DNA of 21,155 nt from G020348385 sp964580235 (GTDB taxonomy: Bacteria; Acidobacteriota; Aminicenantia; Aminicenantales; Aminicenantaceae). Positions 8,250 through 15,037 of this stretch are shown piece by piece (positions within the stretch are counted from its first letter, which is position 1; each line of letters opens with the position of its first letter). The notes below the pieces were generated by a model. The model saw only the letters and a list, made by a program, of their open reading frames with translations. It did no database searches and had not been told where the DNA came from. The translations under genes and the position numbers were made by a program. The stretch lies in the NCBI GenBank assembly GCA_964580235.1, contig CAZOJY010000059.1, forward strand, positions 1 to 21,155, written 5' to 3'.

Positions 8250-8516
8250 ATGGTTTTTAAAAAGTGTCCTGGCCAAGATCTCAGCCGGAAAAAAATGGAG
8301 GAAGTTGTCTGCAATCTGCCTTGTCCCAAGTGCGGTTCTGAAGTGGAATTCTTTTTTGATGACAAAATGCGTATCTGTCCCCGATGCGGAAACAAAGTGT
8401 CGAAGAGTGACATCCAATTGCTCCAAGATTTTGGCTGTGCCGATTGGTGCGCAGCTGCAGAAAAATGCATCGGGGCCGATCTTTATGCAAGATTAAAAAA
8501 AGTGAAAAAAAAGTAA
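8250..8516 (+). CDS. Small double-CxxC zinc-ribbon protein
   Basis: An 88-residue soluble protein of unknown function. Two Cys-x2-Cys knuckles, C25-C28 (CPKC) and C43-C46 (CPRC), about 15 residues apart form a zinc ribbon. A tail with three more cysteines (C63, C67 and C73 in GCADWCAAAEKCIG) could bind metal or a cluster. From memory, similar short proteins with an N-terminal KKCPGQD and a DWC-x5-C tail occur in acetogenic and other anaerobic bacteria, sometimes as the N-terminus of HD phosphohydrolases; I could not check this. I chose the ATG at 8250, preceded by GAGG four bases away, over a TTG at 8211 that has no ribosome binding site. It is transcribed away from acsV, converges on the beta-propeller gene, and its stop codon lies in a hairpin loop. 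Confidence 0.72.
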   Translation: MVFKKCPGQDLSRKKMEEVVCNLPCPKCGSEVEFFFDDKMRICPRCGNKVSKSDIQLLQDFGCADWCAAAEKCIGADLYARLKKVKKK

Positions 8517-8529
8517 GGATTTTTTTTCA
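8503..8529. terminator. A/T hairpin between convergent genes
   Basis: A perfect 10-bp inverted repeat, TG followed by eight A (8503-8512) and eight T followed by CA (8520-8529), with a 7-nt loop. The loop contains the TAA stop of the zinc-ribbon gene. The A and T tracts give a U-run in either direction, so it could end transcription of both convergent genes. The stem has almost no GC, so it would be weak. Confidence 0.35.
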
Positions 8530-8553
8530 TGCTCACAATTTAAAAATCTGTTT

Positions 8554-11500
8554 TTATTGTTTGATCGTGATCGGCTCGATTTTTGGGAAGATGCTGAATC
8601 CTGCGTTTTTTATCTCTTGGATGAATTTAGGTAATTCTTCCTTGAAGAAGCGGTTGGTTTTGTAGAGTTCCTGATAAACGGCCGCTTTCAGGTTCTGAAA
8701 TTCCTGGCGATGACCGGCCGTCGGCGCATCGAAGGAGGATTCCAGGCGGGATTCGAGCATTGCCAGGCGCACAGACAGCTCCGTTTCTGCATAGATACCG
8801 GAACGTTCTTTTGGAGGTGCGAGGCGGTCCGCATATCCCTTTAACCTTTTTTTAAATTCTTTGGCCTTAATCCGGATGTACTCCTGCTGTTTCTCTTCCA
8901 ATTGATCAATTCTCTTCAGCACTTCATCCAAAGCCTGTATGGACTCTTGGATTTTTGTGTAGGCAGCCGTACAAGCTTCGATGTATTTCCCGTTTTCCAG
9001 GATCAGGTTGTATTTTGCCCTCCGGTTTGCCTGGGATACAGGATATCTTGGGTCAGCCAGGACTTGAAGGTCATCTTCAACAATAACATCGTCCATTTCG
9101 ATCCTGACCTTATAAGTTCCCGGAAGGACGAACGGACCCGTCGGAGGGAAAAAACCCTCATTGGGATCACTCAGAGTTTTAAAGGGTTCCCGGCGCAAAT
9201 CCCAGCTCACACGGTTTATACCCGGCTTCCTAGTTCCCTTAATCGTTCTGATGGCCACCCTCTGATTGTCAAGAATTTTGATTTTGATCTGGTCTTCCTT
9301 TGACTCATCATCATCGATTTTTTTTCCAGTTTTTTGGCTGTCGTTTTTGGGGATTTCTGCGGGGGGGAGGCCTAATGAATAGGTGATTAAAGCACCGTAT
9401 GGGCGGTTCTTCCCCTGAAATTCCATATTTCCCGGTGTGAGATAGCCGAGGCTGAAATAAGAAGTCTGGAATTGGTAGGTGTCGGCCATCTTAAACAGGT
9501 GCAGTTTTTTGGCCATGATGGTTGTGGAAATCTCCCGCAGGGGTTGGATATCATCCAGGATATAAAGAGACCGGCCGTGTGTCCCGATGACCAGGTCGTT
9601 GTCCAGGGGGTGGATCACCAAGTCGCGGACAGGAACGGTCGGCAGCCCGTTTGTCCACTTCATCCATTCCTTGCCCCGGTCGAAGCTCACATAAAGCCCG
9701 AATTCCGTGCCGAGGAACAGCAGGTTTTTCTGAACAGGATCTTCCCGGATCACATGGATGAACCCGTCGATGGTCGAACTAGCTAAATTTTTCCATGTCG
9801 CCCCAAAATCTGTTGTCATAAATACATAAGGAGTCCAATTCGACCGCCTGTGGTCGTCGAATACCACGAATGCTGTGCCCGGTTCGTGATGGGAAGCCTC
9901 GATGTGCGGACACCATGTGCCGGAGGGCACGCCCTTGTCTTTCATCCCGATTAATTCCCCGGAAAGATCTTTCCATGTTTGACCGCCGTTTTTTGTTAGC
10001 TGGACTTTTCCATCATCCGTGCCTACCCAGATCACACCGTTTTGGACAGGGCTTGGGGATATGGTCATAATCGTGCAGTGATCTTCAGCATGGGTGACAT
10101 CTTTGGTCAATCCACCGCTTTCCGCCTGCTTTTGTTTTTCCGGATTGTTCGAAGTTAAGTCAGGACTGATCATCTGCCATGTCCGTCCTTCGTCTGTGCT
10201 TTTGTGTAAAAATTGGCTGCCGTAATACAAGGTTCCTATGTCCAGGGGATCGACGGCGATGGCGGAGTTCCAGTTGAACCGCAATTTTACCCCAGGCGGT
10301 CCGGGGGGACGGATGTCCTTCTGTTCACCGGTGACTGTGTTGAAGCGAACCAGCCATCCTCCTTGAGACATGGAATAGCCGAGCTTGGGGTCTCGAGGAA
10401 TGGGAAGAGTTCCGAATCCATCACCCCAGCCGACAGACTGCCAGTGAAAATTGAAAATGGCCGTGCCCTGGAGGACGCGGCTGGGGCCCCGCCAGGAACC
10501 GTTGTCCTGGAGCCCTCCGTAAATGTTATACGGATTTTCCAAATCCACGCTGATGTGGTAGTACTGGCCGAGAGGGAGGTTTTGGACAAATTTCCAGTGC
10601 TTGCCCTCATCGTAGCTGATGCCGATGCCTCCATCTCCCCCGACCACCATGAAACTGCCGTCATCGGGATGGATCCACAGCTCATGGAAGTCGCCGTGAA
10701 CGGCAAAAAATCCCATCAGGCGCTTGAAGGTTTTTCCGCCGTCGATGCTGACATCCAGAGGGCTGGAGAGTCTGTAGATTGTGTTTTCATTTTTGGGGTT
10801 CACACGGATATCGGAATAATAAAAGGGTCTGGGACTGACTCCCGGTTTGTCATTCACGATTGTCCAGGTGCTGCCGCTGTCTTCAGACCGGCATAGAGCA
10901 CTCTTTTTGGCTTCGATCAGTGCGTAGACAATATTCGGGCGGCTGCGGGAAAAGGCGAGTCCCATGCGGCCCAGCTCGCCTTCGGGAAGGCCTTCTTTCG
11001 AGGAGAGTTTTTTCCATGTTTCCCCTGCATCGATGCTGAGATACAATCCGCTCCCCGGACCTCCTGATTTGAAAAACCAGGGCCATCTCCTGTGTTCCCA
11101 CATGGCGGCGAGAAGCCGATTGGGATTGCTGGGGTCCATGGCCAGGTCGGCGGCACCGGTTTTTTCATCGACATACAAAACTTTTTTCCAGGTCTTTCCC
11201 CCGTCTTGGGTTTTAAAAACCCCGCGCTCAGGATTTTCCCCCCAGGTCGTTCCCATGGCCGCAGCATAGGCCACATCCGGATTGTGCGGATTCAAAAGGA
11301 GCCGGCTGATTCTCTCTGTTTTTTCCAAGCCCAGAAATTGCCAATTTTTGCCCCCGTCAAGAGTTTTGAAGACCCCCCGCCCGACGCCTGCGCTGTTGCG
11401 GGGATTGGCCTCGCCGGTGCCGACCCAAACAATTGCGGGATTGGCAGGATCGATCGTGACATCACCGATAGACGAGGTGGATTGTTCGTCGAATATCGGA

Positions 11501-11766
11501 TTCCAGGTGACTCCTCCATCGGCGGATTTCCAGATGCCTCCCGTTGCGGCCCCCACATACATGATTTTGGGATTGGCGGCTACCACATCGACACAGGCGA
11601 TTCTCCCGCTCATTCCGGCCGGACCGATCGCGCGGGGTTTCAGACCGGAAAAATAGCTGGCATTGATGCTGTCGTCGGCAAAACTCCCGGGAACCAAGAA
11701 TAAAAGGCAAAGAATAAATAAGAATAAGATCAAACAAGATTTAAAACGCAATTGACCCCAGATCAT
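8554..11766 (-). CDS. Secreted multi-Asp-box beta-propeller protein (VPS10/sortilin-like, BNR repeat family)
   Basis: A 1070-residue exported protein. Residues 1-30 form a signal peptide: a basic start, the hydrophobic stretch LILFLFILCLLFLV, then a PGSFA cleavage site. At least eleven Asp-box motifs (S-x-D-x-G-x-T-W type) recur between about residues 80 and 702, for example KSADGGVTW, KTQDGGKTW, RSEDSGSTW, KSTDEGRTW and MTTDFGATW, which indicates one or two large beta-propellers. The part after about 760 holds a beta domain (GINRVSWDLR) and then a charged helical, probably coiled-coil region. The family is often labelled glycosyl hydrolase, but no sialidase catalytic residues can be assigned, so it is better read as a binding or scaffold protein outside the cytoplasmic membrane. 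GGAGGG four bases before the ATG supports the start. It has no obvious link to the C1 genes. Confidence 0.88.
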   Translation of the reverse strand: MIWGQLRFKSCLILFLFILCLLFLVPGSFADDSINASYFSGLKPRAIGPAGMSGRIACVDVVAANPKIMYVGAATGGIWKSADGGVTWNPIFDEQSTSSIGDVTIDPANPAIVWVGTGEANPRNSAGVGRGVFKTLDGGKNWQFLGLEKTERISRLLLNPHNPDVAYAAAMGTTWGENPERGVFKTQDGGKTWKKVLYVDEKTGAADLAMDPSNPNRLLAAMWEHRRWPWFFKSGGPGSGLYLSIDAGETWKKLSSKEGLPEGELGRMGLAFSRSRPNIVYALIEAKKSALCRSEDSGSTWTIVNDKPGVSPRPFYYSDIRVNPKNENTIYRLSSPLDVSIDGGKTFKRLMGFFAVHGDFHELWIHPDDGSFMVVGGDGGIGISYDEGKHWKFVQNLPLGQYYHISVDLENPYNIYGGLQDNGSWRGPSRVLQGTAIFNFHWQSVGWGDGFGTLPIPRDPKLGYSMSQGGWLVRFNTVTGEQKDIRPPGPPGVKLRFNWNSAIAVDPLDIGTLYYGSQFLHKSTDEGRTWQMISPDLTSNNPEKQKQAESGGLTKDVTHAEDHCTIMTISPSPVQNGVIWVGTDDGKVQLTKNGGQTWKDLSGELIGMKDKGVPSGTWCPHIEASHHEPGTAFVVFDDHRRSNWTPYVFMTTDFGATWKNLASSTIDGFIHVIREDPVQKNLLFLGTEFGLYVSFDRGKEWMKWTNGLPTVPVRDLVIHPLDNDLVIGTHGRSLYILDDIQPLREISTTIMAKKLHLFKMADTYQFQTSYFSLGYLTPGNMEFQGKNRPYGALITYSLGLPPAEIPKNDSQKTGKKIDDDESKEDQIKIKILDNQRVAIRTIKGTRKPGINRVSWDLRREPFKTLSDPNEGFFPPTGPFVLPGTYKVRIEMDDVIVEDDLQVLADPRYPVSQANRRAKYNLILENGKYIEACTAAYTKIQESIQALDEVLKRIDQLEEKQQEYIRIKAKEFKKRLKGYADRLAPPKERSGIYAETELSVRLAMLESRLESSFDAPTAGHRQEFQNLKAAVYQELYKTNRFFKEELPKFIQEIKNAGFSIFPKIEPITIKQ

Positions 11767-11797
11767 TTCTCCCTCCGTTTTAAAGAGCGATGCCCCG

Positions 11798-11965
11798 CTA
11801 TTTTACAACGAAGGAAATCAGGATGGAAGGATTTTTTAAATCGCCATAATCGGCCTCCGAATCCAAGGTAGTGCTGTCTATGTTGATGATGGCCAGTTTG
11901 GTTTCTGCTTGTTTGGCTCTCAGGGGGATATCAGCGGCAAAAAAATCATAGGCAATATGAAAATA
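11798..11965 (-). pseudogene. 3' remnant of a truncated gene at the island junction
   Basis: On the minus strand a reading frame of about 55 codons runs from 11965 to a TAG at 11798-11800 with no ATG, GTG or TTG near its beginning; the codon before it is a stop. The translation looks like real protein, including IAYDFFAADIPLRAKQ, KLAIINIDSTTLDSEADYGD and a final PSILISFVVK, and its base composition matches the left-hand genes. The frame breaks exactly where the AT-rich island begins. It lies 31 nt upstream of the beta-propeller gene on the same strand, so it may be the tail of a former operon partner. The parent family is not recognisable. Confidence 0.5.
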
Positions 11966-12093
11966 TCACAAACAAAACGGTGAGATCAATGTACTCCCCA
12001 CACTTTTCGGCCGCAAAGGTTAGCCTTTCAATTTTCAAATTAAGAGAATGTTTTCATTTTCTATCGTCATTCTTTAAGGGTGTAAAAAAATGG
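11966..12093. other. Junction spacer between host-like DNA and the restriction island
   Basis: About 130 nt lie between the broken remnant and the radC start. Composition drops to AT-rich here and no convincing gene is present. I see no tRNA, integrase or obvious attachment repeat. AAGGG at 12076-12080 is the only ribosome-binding-like element, and it is rather far from the radC ATG. Confidence 0.45.
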
Positions 12094-12798
12094 ATGATGA
12101 ATAAAAAAGTTAAAAATTCCATAAGATTTTGGCCGAAATATGAGAGGCCGAGAGAATTGTTTTTAGAGAAGGGCCCTGAGCATGTTTCTGACGCCGGGCT
12201 AATTGCTATTTTATTGCGGTCAGGCACAAAAGGAAAAGATGCAGTATCCCTAGCCAGAGATCTGATTAAGCACTTTGGGGGGCTCAGAGGATTGTTAAAC
12301 GCTGAGAAATCAGAGCTTGATAAAATTAATGGTTTGGGAAGTGCCAAAATAGCCCAGCTCTTAGCTGCAACAGAAATTACTAAACGTCAGCTCAAAGAAG
12401 AGATAATCGGGAAGAATTATGTAGAGAGTGATAAGGATGTTCTGGAGTATCTTTCTTTGTCTATGAAAGATCTAAAAAAAGAGTTTTTCAAGGTTGTCTA
12501 TTTAGACAAAGCTAATACAATTTTGGAAGTCACAACTATAGCAAGAGGCACGGTAGATCAAGCTTCCATATACCCAAGAGAAGTAATAAAAAGCGCAATA
12601 AATAAAAATGCGAGTGCTGTTATTTTTGTGCATAATCATCCCTCTGGATGCAGGAAACCAAGCCAGTTTGATATAGATATAACCAAGAAGCTCATTTCAG
12701 CATGCGCGGCCGTTGATATAACTCCTCTAGATCACATTATAATTACTTTTCATGGACATATCAGCTTGAAAAGCAAGGGATTATTTGAAACAAGTTAA
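12094..12798 (+). CDS. radC: RadC/YeeS-family JAB-domain protein
   Basis: About 234 residues, the usual length for RadC-like proteins. An N-terminal helix-hairpin-helix segment (DKINGLGSAKIAQLLAATE, residues 76-94) suggests DNA binding. The C-terminal JAB/MPN-type metal site is intact: H180 and H182 in HNHPSG and D193 in the downstream S-x2-D. The biochemical role of the family is unsettled; the old DNA-repair name is not well supported, and members are common on mobile elements and near defence genes. I chose the ATG at 12094 (or 12097) because the open frame back to 11980 encodes a non-conserved extension. The ribosome binding site is poor. It is the first gene of the island, and its 134-nt gap with a strong promoter separates it from hsdM. 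Confidence 0.85.
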   Translation: MMNKKVKNSIRFWPKYERPRELFLEKGPEHVSDAGLIAILLRSGTKGKDAVSLARDLIKHFGGLRGLLNAEKSELDKINGLGSAKIAQLLAATEITKRQLKEEIIGKNYVESDKDVLEYLSLSMKDLKKEFFKVVYLDKANTILEVTTIARGTVDQASIYPREVIKSAINKNASAVIFVHNHPSGCRKPSQFDIDITKKLISACAAVDITPLDHIIITFHGHISLKSKGLFETS

Positions 12799-12812
12799 TT
12801 TCATAATTTATG

Positions 12813-12845
12813 TAGTTTAACTCTATAATAAATGTAGATAAACTA
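12813..12845. repeat. Inverted repeat upstream of the hsdM promoter
   Basis: TAGTTTA (12813-12819) and TAAACTA (12839-12845) are perfect 7-nt arms with a 19-nt spacer, ending 18 nt before the -35 box. They could be a regulator site or a weak hairpin after radC. In DNA this AT-rich, chance is a real alternative. Confidence 0.25.
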
Positions 12846-12863
12846 TAAAATTAAATAAAATTA

Positions 12864-12892
12864 TTGACAAGTACATTAATTTTATTTATATT
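12864..12892 (+). promoter_or_regulatory. Strong sigma-70-type promoter of the hsd operon
   Basis: A perfect TTGACA (12864-12869), a 17-base spacer and TATATT (12887-12892, five of six) give a near-consensus housekeeping promoter. Transcription would begin near 12,899, about 34 nt before the first hsdM ATG. It probably drives hsdM through the metallopeptidase gene, since no later gap is longer than 13 nt. Confidence 0.75.
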
Positions 12893-12932
12893 TTCTTGCA
12901 GAGCTTAAAATTTAGGTTGAATAGTACAAAAG

Positions 12933-14432
12933 ATGGTTGAGATTATGGAAATAATTAATCTGGAAGTATTAAAAACTCACCTTTGGAAATCTGCGGATAT
13001 TTTAAGAGGCCATATTGATGCAGCAGACTATAAGAATTATATTTTTGGTCTTCTTTTCTTGAAGAGAATATCCGATGTTTTCAAAGAGGAAGCGGAGAAA
13101 ATAGTAAAAGAAACCGGCGATAAAAAGATTGCATACGAAGATAGGGATTATCACGATTTTTTTGTCCCAAAAAAAGCTGCATGGAATCATCTCAAATCAT
13201 TAACACATAATATTGGTGAGGCTATTAACAAGGCCAACGACTTATTGGAAGAAGAAAATCCCGAAAGTTTAGAAGGAGTGCTATCTGTTGTTGATTTTAA
13301 TGATAAAGACAGATTGCCTGATCATATTCTTTCTCAATTGATTAATCATTTCTCTAAAATCAGACTAGGCAATAGGGATTTAGAAAAGCCGGATATCCTG
13401 GGTGATGCCTATGAATATCTTATAGCTCAATTCGCTTCAAGTGCCGGGAAAAAAGGAGGAGAATTTTATACGCCTAAGGAGGTTGTCGAGTTATTAATTA
13501 AAATTTTAAATCCACAAGAGGGGATGAGAATCTGTGATCCTGCCTGCGGCTCGGGCGGCATGTTGATTCAATCTGTTCAGTATTTGAAAGAAAATAAACA
13601 AAATCCTAAAAATATTTCGCTTTATGGGCATGAAATAAATGTAGGAACATGGGCAATTTGTAAGATGAATCTGCTCCTTCACGGCTTAAAAAGCGCTCAG
13701 ATCAAAAGATGCGATACTTTACGGGATCCCCAATTGCTATCTCATGGGAAATTGATGCAATTTGATACTGTCATTGCTAATCCACCCTTTTCTTTAAAGA
13801 ATTGGGGATATGAAAAGGCTCAGAATGACCCTTATAGTAGATTCCGGTTCGGCATTCCTCCGAAAGGATATGCCGATTTTGCTTTTGTCCAGCACATGCT
13901 TGCTACTATCCATGCAAACGGAAAAGTCGGAGTTGTTCTACCGCATGGCGCATTGTTCCGAGGAGGAGCAGAAGAGAGAATAAGAAGAGGGATAATCGGA
14001 GAAGATATGCTTGAAGCTGTTATAGGATTGCCGCCAAAGTTGTTTTATGGAACTAGCATTCCAGCCTGCTTGTTCATCTTGAATAAAAATAAGTCCAAAG
14101 AAAGAAAAGGAAAAGTGTTCTTTCTTTATGGTGCTGGTGATTATCAAGAAGGGAAGAAGCAGAATAAATTACGGGATGAAGATATTGAAAAAATGGTCTT
14201 AGCATTCAGAGAATTCCAGACGATTGAGAAATATTGTCGTCCTGTACCTGCGAATGAAATTCAGCAAAATGATTTCAATCTTAATATAACCCGCTATATT
14301 GATACTACAGAAGAAGAGGAGAAAATCGATATACAGAAAACTATAAATGAATTGAATGAGTTAAAGAAAGAATTCAAGAAAACAGAGGATAAAGTTTTTA
14401 ATTATTTGAGAGAGCTGAATTTTAAGGCATAA
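12933..14432 (+). CDS. hsdM: Type I restriction-modification DNA methyltransferase subunit
   Basis: This 499-residue subunit binds S-adenosylmethionine and, with HsdS, methylates adenine in the host recognition sequence. An N-terminal helical HsdM domain (about 8-150, with YIFGLLFLKRISD) is followed by the N6-adenine methylase domain, with motif I DPACGSGGM at 202-210 and motif IV NPPF at 283-286. A long charged C-terminal helix (about 460-495) is the usual HsdS contact. Length is typical. The ATG at 12933 or the one at 12945 (MEIINLE) could be the start; neither has a strong Shine-Dalgarno sequence. It is the first gene after the island promoter. The usual next gene, hsdS, is displaced by two inserted genes. 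Confidence 0.96.
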   Translation: MVEIMEIINLEVLKTHLWKSADILRGHIDAADYKNYIFGLLFLKRISDVFKEEAEKIVKETGDKKIAYEDRDYHDFFVPKKAAWNHLKSLTHNIGEAINKANDLLEEENPESLEGVLSVVDFNDKDRLPDHILSQLINHFSKIRLGNRDLEKPDILGDAYEYLIAQFASSAGKKGGEFYTPKEVVELLIKILNPQEGMRICDPACGSGGMLIQSVQYLKENKQNPKNISLYGHEINVGTWAICKMNLLLHGLKSAQIKRCDTLRDPQLLSHGKLMQFDTVIANPPFSLKNWGYEKAQNDPYSRFRFGIPPKGYADFAFVQHMLATIHANGKVGVVLPHGALFRGGAEERIRRGIIGEDMLEAVIGLPPKLFYGTSIPACLFILNKNKSKERKGKVFFLYGAGDYQEGKKQNKLRDEDIEKMVLAFREFQTIEKYCRPVPANEIQQNDFNLNITRYIDTTEEEEKIDIQKTINELNELKKEFKKTEDKVFNYLRELNFKA

Positions 14433-14434
14433 CC

Positions 14435-15037
14435 ATGTTTAAAGGGAAAAAAGAAATAGAAGCTGTTCTGATGGCACTTTCTGAACAGCTCGATGTAGAG
14501 GGAACCGGACGAATTGAAATGGTTGTATGTGGAGGTGCTGCTTTGAACGTGATCGGCTCTGTCCAGCGTACTACTAAAGATATGGATGTTGTTGCGTTTG
14601 TTGAGAGAGATAAAAATGGCGCGGCTTTGTTAACAAAAGTGAGTCCTCTAAATCCTGCAATTATGGCAGCAGCCAAAAGAGTGCAGAGAGATTTTAATCT
14701 GCCGGAGAATTGGCTTAACACAGGTCCTGCATCGGTTTTAGATTTTGGCTTGCCTGAGGGACTTATGAAGAGAGTAGAGACTCGTATTTATGGAAGAAGT
14801 CTTATCATTCATTTTCTAGGCCGCTATGACCAGATTCATTTTAAGCTTTTTGCCGCCGTTGATCGAGGCCGGCCTGATGTCCATTTTGACGACTTAATGA
14901 GCCTACAACCTTCAGCACATGAACTGGAAGATGCAGCACGCTGGAGCATGACCCAGGATCCTTCGGATCCGTATAAAGAAGTCCTTAAGGAGTTCCTTTC
15001 AAAAATAGGATATAAAGATGTCGCAGAAAGAATTTAA
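14435..15037 (+). CDS. Nucleotidyltransferase-fold protein (DUF6036/AbiEii-like), candidate toxin
   Basis: A 200-residue protein with the signature of minimal polymerase-beta-type nucleotidyltransferases: CGGAAL at 32-37 (the Gly-Gly loop that holds the incoming nucleotide) and an Asp-Met-Asp metal pair at D49 and D51 after RTTK. A later segment, KLFAAVDRGRPD followed by FDDL, resembles the lysine and DR/DL region of AbiEii and DUF6036 proteins. Such enzymes transfer nucleotides to tRNA, protein or small molecules, and several are toxins. It starts 2 nt after hsdM with AAGG seven bases upstream, so it is translated as part of the hsd operon, and its end overlaps the next gene by 20 nt. The fold call is fairly secure; substrate and toxic activity are inferred. 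Confidence 0.72.
   Translation: MFKGKKEIEAVLMALSEQLDVEGTGRIEMVVCGGAALNVIGSVQRTTKDMDVVAFVERDKNGAALLTKVSPLNPAIMAAAKRVQRDFNLPENWLNTGPASVLDFGLPEGLMKRVETRIYGRSLIIHFLGRYDQIHFKLFAAVDRGRPDVHFDDLMSLQPSAHELEDAARWSMTQDPSDPYKEVLKEFLSKIGYKDVAERI

Noticed and set aside
11980..12093. N-terminal extension of RadC from the first ATG of the frame
   Set aside because: The added residues do not resemble RadC N-termini, the region has junction-like composition, and an ATG pair at 12094-12099 gives the usual protein length.
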